NCBI RefSeq assembly: GCF_030730945.1
Contig: NZ_JAVAMS010000001.1
Span: forward strand, 744,001 to 808,000
Origin: Aurantiacibacter poecillastricola
GTDB lineage: Bacteria; Pseudomonadota; Alphaproteobacteria; Sphingomonadales; Sphingomonadaceae
Length of the DNA stretch: 64,000 nt
Direction of reading: 5' to 3'
Position numbers and translations under genes: made by a program. Below the pieces are notes generated by a model, which was not told the DNA's origin, ran no database searches, and saw only the letters and a program-made list of their open reading frames with translations. This document shows, in pieces, positions 1 to 9,899 of this stretch (positions are counted from its first letter, which is position 1; the number at the start of each line of letters is the position of its first letter).

Positions 1-1783
1 CGCGCGCCTTCTTGTAGAGACCCTTCACGTCGCGCGCCTCCGCCACTTCCAGCGGGGTGTCGACGAAGATCTCGATGAATTCGTGATCCTCCAGCATGTC
101 GCGCACCATCTGCCGCTCAGCACGGAAGGGGCTGATAAAGGCGGTGAGCACGATCAGCCCCGCATCCGTCATCAGCCGGGCGACCTCGCCCACGCGGCGG
201 ATATTCTCGATACGGTCGGCCTCGGTAAAGCCCAGGTCCTTGTTGAGGCCGTGACGGACATTGTCGCCGTCGAGGAGGAAGGTGTGGCGGTTCATCAACG
301 CCAGCTTCTTCTCCACCTCGTTCGCGATGGTCGACTTGCCCGAGCCCGAGAGGCCAGTGAACCACAGCACGCGCGGCGTCTGGTTCTTCATCTCGGCATG
401 GTGGCGGCGAGAAATGTCGGTGGCCTGCCAGTGTACATTCTGGCTGCGGCGGAGGCTGAAATTCAGCATGCCCGCGGCCACGGTTGCATTGGTGATCTTG
501 TCGATCAGCACGAAACCGCCCAGCGTGCGGTTGTCCTCGTACGGCTCGAACACGATGGGCCGGTCCGTGTAGACCTCGGCGACGCCGATGTCGTTCAGCG
601 ACAGGGTCTTGGCGGCCAGTTCTTCCATCGTGTTGACGTCGACGCGGTACTTGGGCTGCTGCACCGTGGCGGACACGGTCTGCGTGCCGAGCTTCAGCCA
701 GTAGCCGCGACCGACATGCATGTCCTCGTCGTTGAGCCACACGAGTGTCGATTCGAACTGGTCGGCGGTTTCGGGCGGATTGCCGGCAACGCAGATGACG
801 TCGCCGCGCGAGCAGTCGATCTCGTCTTCGAGAGTTATCGTGACGGACTGGCCCGCCATCGCCTCTTCAAGGTCGCCGTCGTAGGTGACGATGCTCTTCA
901 CCGGACTGGTCTTGCCCGAGGGAAGCACGCGAATGGCATCGCCCGGCTTGACGCTGCCAGTGGCGATCAATCCCGAAAAGCCCCGGAAATCGAGGTTCGG
1001 GCGGTTCACCCACTGCACCGGCATGCGGAACGGACGGTCCGCCGCGACGCTGGAGAGCACCTCGACGCTCTCGAGATGCTCGATCAGGCTGGGGCCATCG
1101 TACCACGGCGTGTTCTCGCTGGGTGCAACGGTGATGTTGTCGCCCTTGAAGCCGCTGATGGGCAGCGCGGTAAAGCTCTCGATCCCGATTTCCTCGGCGA
1201 AGCTCGCATAGTCGGCGACGATTTTGTCGAAAGTGGCCTGATCGTAATCGACGAGGTCCATCTTGTTCACTGCCAGAACGATGTTCTTGATGCCGATGAG
1301 ATGGCAAAGATAGGAATGGCGGCGGGTCTGCACCAGCACGCCCTTGCGCGCATCGACCAGGATCACCGCGAGGTCGGCGGTCGAGGCGCCGGTCACCATG
1401 TTGCGGGTATACTGCTCGTGACCGGGGCAGTCCGCGACGATGAACTTGCGCTTCTCGGTATTGAAGAAGCGGTAGGCGACATCGATGGTGATGCCCTGTT
1501 CGCGTTCCGCGGCAAGGCCGTCCACCAGCAGCGCGAAGTCGATCTCCTGCCCCTGCGTACCCACGCGCTTGCTGTCGTTGCTGAGGGCTTCGAGCTGGTC
1601 CTCGAAGATCATCTTGCTGTCGTACAGCAGGCGCCCGATCAGCGTGCTCTTGCCATCATCCACGCTGCCGCAGGTGATGAAGCGCAGCATGGTCTTGTGC
1701 TGGTGCGTTTCGAGATAGGCGTCGATATCCTCGGCGATGAGGGCATCGGTCCTGTAGATGGCGTCGGGCTTTTGTTCGGTCAT
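1..1783 (-). CDS. cysNC: Bifunctional sulfate adenylyltransferase subunit 1 / adenylylsulfate kinase (CysNC), 3' end missing
   Basis: The product pairs with CysD to make adenosine phosphosulfate (APS) using GTP hydrolysis, and its C-terminal kinase domain converts APS to PAPS. The reverse strand reads as one frame from ATG at 1783 to the left edge, about 594 codons. The N-terminal part is an EF-Tu-like GTPase: G1 loop GSVDDGKST, then [13 protein letters not shown] and NKMDLVD. The C-terminal APS kinase domain has the P-loop GLSGSGKST, the [10 protein letters not shown] motif and NIRRVGEVA, and the window stops at [11 protein letters not shown], so roughly 40 residues are lost. The start overlaps the cysD stop by one base (TGATG), which points to translational coupling. 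Because the kinase is fused here, this locus supplies PAPS, the donor required by the sulfotransferases at 33946 and 37626. Identification is secure. Confidence 0.97.
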   Translation of the reverse strand, partial: MTEQKPDAIYRTDALIAEDIDAYLETHQHKTMLRFITCGSVDDGKSTLIGRLLYDSKMIFEDQLEALSNDSKRVGTQGQEIDFALLVDGLAAEREQGITIDVAYRFFNTEKRKFIVADCPGHEQYTRNMVTGASTADLAVILVDARKGVLVQTRRHSYLCHLIGIKNIVLAVNKMDLVDYDQATFDKIVADYASFAEEIGIESFTALPISGFKGDNITVAPSENTPWYDGPSLIEHLESVEVLSSVAADRPFRMPVQWVNRPNLDFRGFSGLIATGSVKPGDAIRVLPSGKTSPVKSIVTYDGDLEEAMAGQSVTITLEDEIDCSRGDVICVAGNPPETADQFESTLVWLNDEDMHVGRGYWLKLGTQTVSATVQQPKYRVDVNTMEELAAKTLSLNDIGVAEVYTDRPIVFEPYEDNRTLGGFVLIDKITNATVAAGMLNFSLRRSQNVHWQATDISRRHHAEMKNQTPRVLWFTGLSGSGKSTIANEVEKKLALMNRHTFLLDGDNVRHGLNKDLGFTEADRIENIRRVGEVARLMTDAGLIVLTAFISPFRAERQMVRDMLEDHEFIEIFVDTPLEVAEARDVKGLYKKAR

Positions 1784-2694
1784 CAGAAATAGCCCTCCTG
1801 CTTCTTCTTCTCCATGCCGGCACCGCCTGAGTCCTTGTCGATCACGCGGCCCTGCCTTTCGCTGGTGGTGGTGAGCAGGGTCTCCTGGATCACTTCGGAC
1901 AGCGTCGCCGCCTCGCTTTCCACGGCGCCCGTCAGCGGGAAGCAGCCGAGCGTGCGGAAGCGCACGGAGCGGGTGGTGATTTCGGGAAGCTCGCCCAGCA
2001 CGTCCTTCAGCCGCTGCTCGTCATCGGCCATGAACAGCCCGCCCTCGTAGATGAAGGTAGGGCGCGGCGCGGCGAAATAGAGCGGGACGATCTCGATATC
2101 CTCGAGCTGGATGTACTGCCACACGTCGAGCTCGGTCCAGTTGGAGATAGGGAAGACACGGATGCTCTCGCCTTTCTTCTTCCTGGCGTTGTAGATGTTC
2201 CAGAGTTCGGGCCTCTGGTTCTTGGGGTCCCAGCCATGGCTGGACGTGCGGAACGAGAACACGCGCTCCTTCGCGCGGCTCTTCTCCTCGTCGCGCCGCG
2301 CGCCGCCGAAGGCCGCGTCGAACCCGTATTTGTCGAGCGCTTGCTTCAGCCCCTCGGTCTTCCACATGTCGGTATGCAGCGGACCGTGGTCGAAGGGGTT
2401 GATCCCGCGCTCCTTCGCCTCCGGGTTCTGGTAGACCAGCAGCTCCATCCCCGCGTCCTTCGCGGCTTTCTCGCGAAGTGCATACATGTCCTTGAATTTC
2501 CACGTCGTATCGACATGCAAAAGGGGGAAGGGGGGTGGGGAGGGGTAGAAGGCCTTCTTCGCGAGGTGCAGCATGACTGCACTGTCCTTGCCCACCGAGT
2601 AGAGCATGACCGGCTTTTCGGTCTCGGCCGCCACTTCGCGAATGATGTGGATGGCCTCTGCCTCAAGGCGTTGCAGGTGGGTAAGAAAGGTCAT
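1783..2694 (-). CDS. cysD: Sulfate adenylyltransferase subunit 2 (CysD)
   Basis: This is the small catalytic subunit of ATP sulfurylase, forming APS from ATP and sulfate in the cytoplasm. The 303-residue protein starts [15 protein letters not shown] and contains the PP-loop SVGKDSAVM, the [14 protein letters not shown] segment and [16 protein letters not shown], all typical of CysD. An open frame continues 21 codons further upstream, but the family N-terminus fits the ATG at 2694. The stretch [11 protein letters not shown] comes from a run of G/C-rich repeats and is slightly unusual but in frame. The gene is first in the cysD-cysNC operon. A copy of the motif shared with polysaccharide genes lies about 70 bases upstream (2762-2780). 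Confidence 0.97.
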   Translation of the reverse strand: MTFLTHLQRLEAEAIHIIREVAAETEKPVMLYSVGKDSAVMLHLAKKAFYPSPPPFPLLHVDTTWKFKDMYALREKAAKDAGMELLVYQNPEAKERGINPFDHGPLHTDMWKTEGLKQALDKYGFDAAFGGARRDEEKSRAKERVFSFRTSSHGWDPKNQRPELWNIYNARKKKGESIRVFPISNWTELDVWQYIQLEDIEIVPLYFAAPRPTFIYEGGLFMADDEQRLKDVLGELPEITTRSVRFRTLGCFPLTGAVESEAATLSEVIQETLLTTTSERQGRVIDKDSGGAGMEKKKQEGYF

Positions 2695-2761
2695 GGCCCT
2701 CGCGCGGGTTCGGTGGAGATCAGCCGCTTCCCTAGGCACCGCCGCATGGCGAGGCAAAATA

Positions 2762-2780
2762 ATTTTTGTTGCAATGCGAA
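2762..2780 (-). promoter_or_regulatory. Candidate regulatory motif upstream of cysD
   Basis: On the minus strand the bases read TTCGCATTGCAACAAAAAT. This matches the motif TTCGCANNTGCACAAAA found upstream of several polysaccharide genes in this window, but with one base instead of two between GCA and TGC and one extra base after TGCA. It lies about 70 bases before the cysD start. The motif is a deduction from sequence similarity; no regulator is known to me. Confidence 0.4.
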
Positions 2781-2966
2781 AAGCTGCGAAGCCTCTCGCG
2801 ATTATCCCAGGGCGGGAAAGAAGCTGCCGGCGCAGATCAGGGCGGCTGCGCAGCCAGACACGATCAGGCTGCGCAGGGGCAGCGCCGGCCTGGCGATCGT
2901 CTGACGGGTATGGACAACAGTGCGAACCATGCCCGTCAGACTAGCGCAGCAATTCCTAAAGGAACG

Positions 2967-3959
2967 TTAAGACGAGGTTACCGGCACATGGCAGGAAGCG
3001 CAGTGGAAGCTGCCTCCCCCGGTCAGCACGGCATCGGCGCGTAGGCCGATAGCGGCCCGGTCGGGGAACAGGTCGCCAATGGCAGAGACCGCCTCCTCGT
3101 CATGCGCGGAGCCGTAAATCGGCACGACGACGATATCGTTGCAGATGGCGAAGTTCATGTAGCTGGCAGGCTCTGCCTCGTCGCCTTCGCCCATCCAGCC
3201 GGGTGACGGAATTTCGCGCACCTCCATGCCGAAGTCGCGCGCGCGGGCGCGGGCATCGTCATAGACGGCGGCGTTGAGATCATCCTTCGCCGTGGCGCGC
3301 GGAATGGCGATGGTATTCTCACCCACCATGCGCGCGAGATTGTCGACATGGCCGTCGGTATGGTCTCCCGCGAGGCCATCGCCCAGCCAAAGTATCCGGG
3401 AAAAGCCGAGGTCGCGCTTCAGGTTCGCCTCGATCTCCTCGCGAGAGAGCCCCGGATTGCGGTTGGGATTGAGCAGGCACTGTTCGGTGGTCACGACGAG
3501 GCCGGTACCGTCGCTCTCCACCGCGCCGCCTTCCAGGATCCAGTCGGCGCGTACATAGGGAAGCCCGCACGCTTCGGCGAGCGAAGGGCCTGTCTCCAGA
3601 TCGCCCTCCAGCAGGTATTTCCCGCCCCAGCCATTGAAACTGAAACCTTGCGCGCGGCGAGTTCCGTCTGCGCCAAGGAGCGTTATCGGACCGGTATCGC
3701 GCACCCAGATGTCGCCATAGGGATGGCGCTCGAAAGTGACGGCTCCCGAAACGAGGTCCTTCGCGCGCATCTCGGTGGCGGCATCGCGCACGACGAGATG
3801 CACCTGCTGCCCGGTTTCCGCGACGGCATTGGCAAATGCGGCCATCTGCTCCTGCGCGGGAACGAGGTTTTCCTCCCACAGCTCGCCATGGGCGGGAAAG
3901 CCGATCCAGATCCAGTCCTGCCGCGCCCATTCGCCAGGCATTCTAAACATTTCCGGCAT
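2967..3959 (-). CDS. aguA: Agmatine deiminase
   Basis: The enzyme hydrolyses agmatine to N-carbamoylputrescine and ammonia, the first step of the agmatine route to putrescine. The 330-residue protein has the amidinotransferase-fold motifs of the family: YGDIWVRDTGPI, FNGWGGKY, ILEGGAVESDG, GDHTDGHVDN and the C-terminal GGGSFHCASC segment carrying the catalytic cysteine (usually GGGNIHC in relatives). The start at 3959 (MPEMFRMPGEWARQDW) is chosen because an AAAGGA ribosome site lies about 8 bases upstream; a longer frame of 51 extra codons has no family similarity. It is divergent from glnE, with about 108 bases between the starts. No second polyamine gene is adjacent in the window. Confidence 0.93.
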   Translation of the reverse strand: MPEMFRMPGEWARQDWIWIGFPAHGELWEENLVPAQEQMAAFANAVAETGQQVHLVVRDAATEMRAKDLVSGAVTFERHPYGDIWVRDTGPITLLGADGTRRAQGFSFNGWGGKYLLEGDLETGPSLAEACGLPYVRADWILEGGAVESDGTGLVVTTEQCLLNPNRNPGLSREEIEANLKRDLGFSRILWLGDGLAGDHTDGHVDNLARMVGENTIAIPRATAKDDLNAAVYDDARARARDFGMEVREIPSPGWMGEGDEAEPASYMNFAICNDIVVVPIYGSAHDEEAVSAIGDLFPDRAAIGLRADAVLTGGGSFHCASCHVPVTSS

Positions 3960-4067
3960 TGGAGTCCTTTCGTCCCGGTGTGTGCGCGCCATGTGGCACT
4001 GCATGGCCCTGCCTACAAGCGGCGCAGGGCTTGAAGCGGGGCGCTGGCACGGGCAGGAGCGAAGGCC

Positions 4068-6734
4068 ATGACCGCCGACTGGCCTTCCGCGCTCACCCGC
4101 GCCCGCGACCACTCGCCCTTTCTCAAGCGCGCGATGGACAACCGGCCCGAACTCGTCTCGCTGCTGGCAGACGGCAAGGGGAAGCAGGCACTGGCGCAGG
4201 CAAAGGCGGCGGGGGAAGGACAGGACGACACCGGTCTCGCCCTGCGGCGAGAACGGCTCTCGCTGGCGCTGGTGCTGGCGATCGGCGACCTTGCCGGAGC
4301 CTTCGACCTCCCGCTGGTGATGAGCGAACTCTCCAGCTTTGCCGACCGCGCGCTGGATGCCGCCATGCTAGCGGTGGTCCGCAAGAGGGTGGAGGGCGCG
4401 GACACTTCGGGCTTCACCGCGCTGGCGCTGGGCAAGCAGGGTGCGGGCGAATTGAACTATTCCTCCGACATCGACCCCATCCTGCTGTTCGACCCCGACA
4501 GGATTGCCCGCCGCGATCGCGACGAGCCGGGTGAGGCGGCGCAGCGCTATGCCCGCCAGCTGGTGGAAATGCTCGGCCAGCCCACGGGCGAGGGCTATGT
4601 CCTGCGCGTCGACCTGCGGCTGCGCCCGGCGAGCGAGGTAACGCCGCTCGCCATACCCTTCCTCGCCGCGATCCAGCATTACGAGAGCAGCGCGCTCGCC
4701 TGGGAGCGGGCGGCCTTCATCCGCGCGCGCTCCGCCGCCGGTGACATCGCCGCGGGCGAGGATTTCCTCGACGAGATCCGCTCCTTCATCTGGCGCCGCA
4801 GTCTCGATTTCACCGCCATCGAGGAAGTGCGCCGCCTCACTCGCCGTATTCGCGAGGCCTACAAGGGCACGCGGGAGGTGGGGCCGGGCTTCGATATCAA
4901 GCGCGGGCGCGGCGGCATTCGCGAGATCGAGTTCTATGCACAGACGCACCAGCTCATCTATGGTGGGCGCAACCCCGCCCTGCGCCTGCGCGGAACGCGC
5001 GCCGCGCTCGATGCGCTGGCAGAGGCCGACATCATCGCTGCCGAGGATGCGCAGGTTCTGGGCGAGAGCTACGACCGGTTGCGGGTGATCGAGCACCGCC
5101 TGCAGATGGTGAACGACCGCCAGACCCACGCGCTGCCCGACACCGCGGACAAGATCGACAATGTCGCGCGGCTGGGTGGCCATGCGGACGGCGCTGCCCT
5201 GATCGCTGAACTGCGCGACATCTGCGCGCGCGTTGCCGAACGCTATGACGATCTGCTGGGCGAAGACGATGATGCGGGTTCGACCGCCATCTCCGTCCCC
5301 GCGGCCTTTCGCGAGCGCTTCGAGACGCGCGTCGAACATTGGCATAATACCTTGCGCGCGCTCCGCTCCGCCGAGGCGCGCAAGGCTTTCGAGGCCATCG
5401 AGGCGACCCTGCTCGAATCGCTGTCCGCCGCGCCCGATCCGGACCATGCGCTGGCCCGGTGGGAGACGCTGCTCGAACGCCTGCCCAGCGCCATCAACCT
5501 CTTCCGCCTGTTCGAACAGCGGCCCGGTCTTCTGGACCGGGTGCTGCGCATCCTGACGCTCGCCAGGCCCCTCGCGGACGAACTGGCGCGGCGCGTGGAA
5601 CTGCTCGATGCATTGATCGATCCCAATGCGCTCGACCTGCCCGGCTCCATCGAGACGCTCGCCGCGCGCATGGAGGCGGCCGAGGATACGGACTACGAAT
5701 CGCGCCTCGACCGGTTGCGGCAGGTGGTGGGGGACGAGCGCTTCGCCCTCGGCGCACAGATGGTGGAGTGCCGCCACGACCCGCTCGAAATTGCCGAAGG
5801 GCTGTGCCGCGTGGCCGAGGCGGCGGTGCGCACCGGGGCCGATGCAGCTATCGCCGACTTCCAGGCCAAGCACGGGCGCATTCCGGGTAGCGAGCTGGTG
5901 ATCCTGGGAGTCGGGCGGCTGGGCGGCGGGGCGCTGACCCACGCCTCCGACCTCGACGTGATCTTTCTCTTCACCGATCCGGGCGAGATCGGCGTCGAAT
6001 CGGATGGCGAGCGCCCGCTTTCCACCGCGCTCTATTACAACCGGCTGGCTGCGCGGGTGACGGCGGCGCTCAGCGTGCCGACGGCGGAAGGGGCGCTCTA
6101 CGAGATCGACACCCGGCTGCGTCCCTCGGGCAAACAGGGGCCGCTTGCGGTCGGCTTCGCGGCGTTCGAGCGCTATCAGCGCGAATCGGCCTGGACGTGG
6201 GAACACATGGCGCTCGCCCGCGCCCGGCCCATCTACGGCTCGGGCGAAGCTTGCGAGAGCCTGTCCGCGACCATACGCGACGTGCTGTACGCGCCCCGCG
6301 ATCCCGACACTCTTCGCAAGGACGTGCTCCACATGCGCGGCGAGATGCTGAAGGCCAAGCCGCCGCAAGGTCCGCTCGACGTGAAACTGATGCGCGGCGG
6401 GCTCGTCGATTCGGAGTTCCTCGTCCACTACCTGCAATTGCGCGACGGAGTGGGCATGTATCCGGCGGTCGACCAGGCCATCGCCACCATGAGCGAGGCG
6501 GGCCTGCTGCCGCCCGATTACGCCCGGGCCCATCTCGACATCACCCGCTACCTCGTCGCCGTGCGGCTCTTCGCCCCGGACGCCAACGAGCCCGTGAAGG
6601 CGACCCGCGCGGTGCTGGCGCAGGCCTGCGGGGAGGACAGCTATAAGGCTCTGTTGCAATCGCTGGCCACGGCGAGGCAGACGATAGCCGCGCAATGGGC
6701 GCGGCACCTTGGCGAAACACTGGAGACTGACTGA
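4068..6734 (+). CDS. glnE: Bifunctional glutamine synthetase adenylyltransferase/deadenylase
   Basis: GlnE adds or removes AMP on glutamine synthetase in response to nitrogen status. The 888-residue protein has two nucleotidyltransferase halves. The N-terminal one carries GKQGAGELNYSSDIDPILLF followed by VDLRLRPASEV and RGRGGIREIEFYAQ. The C-terminal one carries GVGRLGGGALTHASDLDVIFLF and DTRLRPSGKQGPL. The SSDID and ASDLD acidic pairs are the metal-binding residues of the two active sites. Length is close to the usual 900-950 residues. The stop overlaps the next gene (TGATG), so the peroxiredoxin is probably cotranslated. The gene shares the nitrogen theme with gltBD at the right end of the window. 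Confidence 0.96.
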   Translation: MTADWPSALTRARDHSPFLKRAMDNRPELVSLLADGKGKQALAQAKAAGEGQDDTGLALRRERLSLALVLAIGDLAGAFDLPLVMSELSSFADRALDAAMLAVVRKRVEGADTSGFTALALGKQGAGELNYSSDIDPILLFDPDRIARRDRDEPGEAAQRYARQLVEMLGQPTGEGYVLRVDLRLRPASEVTPLAIPFLAAIQHYESSALAWERAAFIRARSAAGDIAAGEDFLDEIRSFIWRRSLDFTAIEEVRRLTRRIREAYKGTREVGPGFDIKRGRGGIREIEFYAQTHQLIYGGRNPALRLRGTRAALDALAEADIIAAEDAQVLGESYDRLRVIEHRLQMVNDRQTHALPDTADKIDNVARLGGHADGAALIAELRDICARVAERYDDLLGEDDDAGSTAISVPAAFRERFETRVEHWHNTLRALRSAEARKAFEAIEATLLESLSAAPDPDHALARWETLLERLPSAINLFRLFEQRPGLLDRVLRILTLARPLADELARRVELLDALIDPNALDLPGSIETLAARMEAAEDTDYESRLDRLRQVVGDERFALGAQMVECRHDPLEIAEGLCRVAEAAVRTGADAAIADFQAKHGRIPGSELVILGVGRLGGGALTHASDLDVIFLFTDPGEIGVESDGERPLSTALYYNRLAARVTAALSVPTAEGALYEIDTRLRPSGKQGPLAVGFAAFERYQRESAWTWEHMALARARPIYGSGEACESLSATIRDVLYAPRDPDTLRKDVLHMRGEMLKAKPPQGPLDVKLMRGGLVDSEFLVHYLQLRDGVGMYPAVDQAIATMSEAGLLPPDYARAHLDITRYLVAVRLFAPDANEPVKATRAVLAQACGEDSYKALLQSLATARQTIAAQWARHLGETLETD

Positions 6735-7210
6735 TGAGCGACACTCTTCCCGGCGAAGGCGACATGATGCCCGACGTGGCGATGGAAGGTGCGGATGGCA
6801 CCGTGATCAAGCCGTCCGACTTTCGCGGGCGGAAGCTGGTCGTTTTCTTCTATCCCAAGGACATGACGCCCGGTTGCACGACCGAGAATGTCGAATTCAG
6901 CGCGGCCAAAGCGAAGTTCGAGGAAGCGAACACCGCGCTGCTGGGCGTCTCGAAAGACTCCTATGCAAGGCACGAGAAGTTCATCGCCAAGCACGAGCTT
7001 TCCGTCCCGCTCGCTTCCGATCCGGAAGAGGACGGGCTCGCCGATGCGCTGGGGATCTGGACCGAGAAAAAGATGTACGGGAAGACCTTCATGGGCATGG
7101 TGCGCACCACCTACCTCGTCGATGCGGACGGACGGATCGCGCGGGTGTGGCCCAAGGTGAAGGTGAAGGGCCATGTCGAGGACGTGCTGGAAGCCGCGCG
7201 GGCCCTGTAG
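6734..7210 (+). CDS. bcp: Peroxiredoxin of the Bcp/PrxQ family with a single cysteine
   Basis: This thiol peroxidase reduces hydrogen peroxide and organic peroxides. The 158-residue protein has the FFYPKDMTPGCTTEN active-site segment with the peroxidatic cysteine, and FMGMVRTTYLVDADGRI near the C-terminus. In E. coli Bcp a resolving cysteine lies five residues after the peroxidatic one; here that position is not cysteine, and no other cysteine exists in the protein. It must therefore work as a one-Cys enzyme or be resolved by an external thiol. The start overlaps the glnE stop. Family assignment is firm; the recycling mechanism is inference. Confidence 0.93.
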   Translation: MSDTLPGEGDMMPDVAMEGADGTVIKPSDFRGRKLVVFFYPKDMTPGCTTENVEFSAAKAKFEEANTALLGVSKDSYARHEKFIAKHELSVPLASDPEEDGLADALGIWTEKKMYGKTFMGMVRTTYLVDADGRIARVWPKVKVKGHVEDVLEAARAL

Positions 7211-7212
7211 GC

Positions 7213-8004
7213 TTGGCGGAAGACCTTTCCACTTCCCTGCGCGCCGCTCTGCTGACGGGTGACGCGCGCGGCAAGGTGATGGCGACGCGTTCGCTGGTCC
7301 GCCGCTGGCGCAGCGGCGAGCTGGCAACCGGCTTCTCCATCGCCATGCCCGATCACCCGGCCTGGCCAGACCGGGTGAAAGTGCTGCCGCCCTCGCAAAT
7401 GCCCAAACGCTGCAAGGGCGGCTCGGCGCGCAACCGGATCGCCCTGTGGCACTCGCTCGCTCATATCGAATTCGTCGCCATCGACCTCGCTCTCGATATC
7501 GTCGGTCGTTTCGGCAAAGAGATGGGCGAGGAATTCATCGCCGACTTTCTTCGCGTCGCGGCGGACGAGGCGATGCATTTCGCGCTGATCGATCGCCACC
7601 TTGCCACGATGGGCGCAGCCTATGGCGACCTGCCGGTGCATGCCGGGCTCTGGCATTCAGCAGAAGAAACCGCGCATGACGTCGGCGCAAGGCTGGCCGT
7701 GGTGCCGATGGTGCTGGAAGCGCGCGGCCTCGACGTGACGCCTGCCACGCTCGAACGGGTACGTGGGCAGGGCGATTCGCGCGGTGCAAAGATACTCCAG
7801 CGGATACTTGACGACGAAATCCGCCATGTCGCAGCAGGCGCAAGACATTTCGAGCGATTCTGCCGCATTCACGGCAAAACGCCGGAAAATCACTGGAAAT
7901 TGATGGTGAAGCAGCACTTCCGGGGCAGTCTGAAGCCACCATTCAACGACTCGGCGCGGCTTGCTGCCGGTCTATCGCGCGATCTCTACGGCAGTATTGC
8001 CTAG
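7213..8004 (+). CDS. DUF455 family ferritin-like protein
   Basis: The protein (about 263 residues) belongs to the DUF455 ferritin-like family, predicted all-helical with a di-metal site; its reaction is unknown. Helix motifs with candidate iron ligands are visible: AHIEFVAIDLALD, ADEAMHFALIDRHL and LDDEIRHVAAGARHF. The N-terminal part includes PDRVKVLPPSQMPKRCKGGS, also typical. No ATG precedes the conserved region, so I place the start at TTG 7213, two bases after the stop of the peroxiredoxin gene; a GTG-ATG pair about 20 codons inside is an alternative but would cut conserved sequence. It probably shares a transcript with glnE and bcp. A CAAAG/CTTTG stem followed by six T at 8036-8071 could be a weak terminator. 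Confidence 0.85.
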   Translation: MAEDLSTSLRAALLTGDARGKVMATRSLVRRWRSGELATGFSIAMPDHPAWPDRVKVLPPSQMPKRCKGGSARNRIALWHSLAHIEFVAIDLALDIVGRFGKEMGEEFIADFLRVAADEAMHFALIDRHLATMGAAYGDLPVHAGLWHSAEETAHDVGARLAVVPMVLEARGLDVTPATLERVRGQGDSRGAKILQRILDDEIRHVAAGARHFERFCRIHGKTPENHWKLMVKQHFRGSLKPPFNDSARLAAGLSRDLYGSIA

Positions 8005-8154
8005 TTAAGCTTTTGGCCCTTAGCTCCAAACATCGCAAAGGCGGGAGGGTTCCTTCGGGTCTTTGTTTTTTGAAGATGCGAAGAGCCGTAACGGCCGGGT
8101 CGCCATAAACCGGAAGGGCGTTGGAAAGCGCCTGACGAAGCAAAAAGGGATCAT

Positions 8155-8826
8155 ATGCTCGTCAAGATTGCTACCATTCTCGCCATGGGCACCGCTGCTA
8201 TTGCAAGCCCTGCCATGGCTGAAGAAGCGCCTGCAACCGGCGTTATCGACACCGACACCGTCAGCCAGGCCCCGCTTGGCGACGACGAAGAGTTCCAGGA
8301 ACTGTTCGCCAGCTGGGAAACCCTCGAAGATGGCGGTCGCATCACCGCCGCCGGCGAAATCGCCCCCGCTCCCCGCGTGGCTCTTTCCGTTCCCTCGCGC
8401 ATGCCGGTCGACGGCGTGCGGCTGACCAGTGGCTACGGCATGCGTGACCACCCGATCCTGCGCCAGCGCCGTCGTCACAATGGTGTCGACCTCGCCGCGC
8501 CGAGCGGAACGCCGGTCTATGCTACCGCCGATGGCCTCGTGGAATCGGCCCGTTATTTCGGCTCCTACGGAAACTACGTGCAAATCGCCCATAGCGGCGA
8601 TCTCGAAACCCGCTACGCCCACCTCTCCAGCTATACCGTCAGCAACGGAGACCAGGTGCGCAAGGGCGACCTTATCGGCTATGTCGGCTCGACTGGTCGT
8701 TCCACCGGTCCGCACCTGCACTACGAAGTGCGCGTCGCCAGCGAACCGGTGAACCCCATCCCCTACATGGTTGCCGATCTCGAGACCGAGACCAGCGCCG
8801 GCGCCGCCCGCGGTGGCCCCGAGTAA
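8155..8826 (+). CDS. M23 family murein metallopeptidase, exported
   Basis: The 223-residue protein starts with a signal peptide (hydrophobic MLVKIATILAMGTAAIASPAMA, with AMA before the likely cleavage site) and ends in a LytM/M23 zinc peptidase domain. Metal ligands are visible: the HNGVD pair, and HLHYE late in the domain, both standard for M23. Such enzymes cut peptide crosslinks in peptidoglycan. The GYGMRDHPILRQRRRHNGVDLAAPSGTPV core is of the active type. No LysM or coiled coil is seen; the region from residue 25 to 85 is acidic and low in structure. An AAAAGGGATC ribosome site precedes the ATG. A strong terminator follows at 8845. Confidence 0.93.
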   Translation: MLVKIATILAMGTAAIASPAMAEEAPATGVIDTDTVSQAPLGDDEEFQELFASWETLEDGGRITAAGEIAPAPRVALSVPSRMPVDGVRLTSGYGMRDHPILRQRRRHNGVDLAAPSGTPVYATADGLVESARYFGSYGNYVQIAHSGDLETRYAHLSSYTVSNGDQVRKGDLIGYVGSTGRSTGPHLHYEVRVASEPVNPIPYMVADLETETSAGAARGGPE

Positions 8827-8844
8827 GGGTTTCCCTATAGGAAT

Positions 8845-8877
8845 AAAAAAGGCGGGCTTTCGAGCCCGCCTTTTTTG
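8845..8877. terminator. Bidirectional Rho-independent terminator
   Basis: AAAAAA, then GGCGGGCT-TTCG-AGCCCGCC, then TTTTTT. The stem is perfect with a four-base loop and has A-runs and T-runs on both sides, so it can end both the M23 peptidase transcript (+) and the galU transcript (-), which converge here. Confidence 0.93.
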
Positions 8878-8897
8878 TTTGTCACGGCCAAAGGGCG

Positions 8898-9773
8898 TCA
8901 GTCGCCGAGCAGGCGCCTTGCCATGGCGCGCACTTCCTCGCCCATGTCTTCCCGCTCCATCGCCAACCCCAAGGTCGCTTCCACGAAGCCCAGTTTGCTG
9001 CCGCAATCGAACCGGCGTCCCTCGAACGTCACCGCGTTGAACGGCTGGTTGCCGATCATGCGCGCCATCGCGTCGGTCAACTGGATCTCTCCGCCCGCGC
9101 CCTTGCCCTGCGTTTCCAGCGTGCGCATCACTTCCGGCTGCAGGATGTAGCGGCCCGAGACGATCTTGTTCGAGGGCGCATCCTTCACCGCCGGCTTTTC
9201 TACCAGACCCTTCACCTCGGTAAGCGCGCCTCGGCTCTCGCCCGGATCGATCACGCCGTAGCTCGAGACCTCGTCATGCGGGACTTCCAGCACCGAGATG
9301 AGGTTTCCGCCCACCTCGTTATAGGCGTTCACCATCTGCGCCATGCAGCCGGGCTCGCCCACCATCATCTCGTCGGGCAGCAGGATGGCGAAGGGCTCGT
9401 CTCCCACGATTGCGCGCGCACACCAGATCGCGTGGCCGAGGCCCAGCGGTACCTGCTGGCGCACGGTGATGATGTCGCCGGGCGTTGCCCGCGTGGGATC
9501 GAGCACGGAGAGGTCCTTGCCGCGCTCCTCCATTGTGGTTTCCAGTTCGAACGCCTTGTCGAAATGCTCGACGATGGCGGTCTTGCCGCGACCGGTGACG
9601 AAAATCATCTGCTCGATCCCCGCCTCGCGCGCCTCGTCCACCGCGTACTGGATCAGCGGGCGATCGACGATCGGCAACAGTTCCTTGGGGATGGCCTTGG
9701 TCGCGGGGAGGAAGCGCGTGCCCAGTCCAGCGACGGGGAAGACGGCTTTGCGGATCGGTTTGTGGTTGTTCAT
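8898..9773 (-). CDS. galU: UTP-glucose-1-phosphate uridylyltransferase
   Basis: GalU makes UDP-glucose from UTP and glucose 1-phosphate, the precursor for the UDP-glucose dehydrogenase encoded at 17247 and for polysaccharide assembly. The 291-residue protein has VFPVAGLGTRFLPATKAIPKELLPIVDRPLIQY at its N-terminus (the nucleotide-binding signature) and the LVEKP and GGEIQLTDAM motifs. The ATG at 9773 gives the family start MNNHKPIRKAV; an upstream in-frame ATG 13 codons earlier is less likely. It is a single gene ended by the shared terminator at 8845-8877. Confidence 0.96.
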   Translation of the reverse strand: MNNHKPIRKAVFPVAGLGTRFLPATKAIPKELLPIVDRPLIQYAVDEAREAGIEQMIFVTGRGKTAIVEHFDKAFELETTMEERGKDLSVLDPTRATPGDIITVRQQVPLGLGHAIWCARAIVGDEPFAILLPDEMMVGEPGCMAQMVNAYNEVGGNLISVLEVPHDEVSSYGVIDPGESRGALTEVKGLVEKPAVKDAPSNKIVSGRYILQPEVMRTLETQGKGAGGEIQLTDAMARMIGNQPFNAVTFEGRRFDCGSKLGFVEATLGLAMEREDMGEEVRAMARRLLGD

Positions 9774-9899
9774 GGCGGGTTGAATGCAGTGCCAGTCCGC
9801 GAGGGTCAACATGCTATGTCAGGCAGAAAAATAATGGTCGGGGCACCCGGAGCATTTCGCTTCATCGGACGTTGTGCCCGTGAAGAAAGGATATTGCAC

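Noticed and set aside
4368..6707. A 779-codon open frame on the minus strand opposite glnE.
   Set aside because: It is a shadow of GC-rich codon bias in glnE; the glnE frame has complete family motifs and the antisense protein has none.
8036..8071. CAAAG/CTTTG pair followed by six T after the DUF455 gene.
   Set aside because: The stem is only five bases with a 20-base loop; too weak to list as a terminator, only mentioned in the gene entry.
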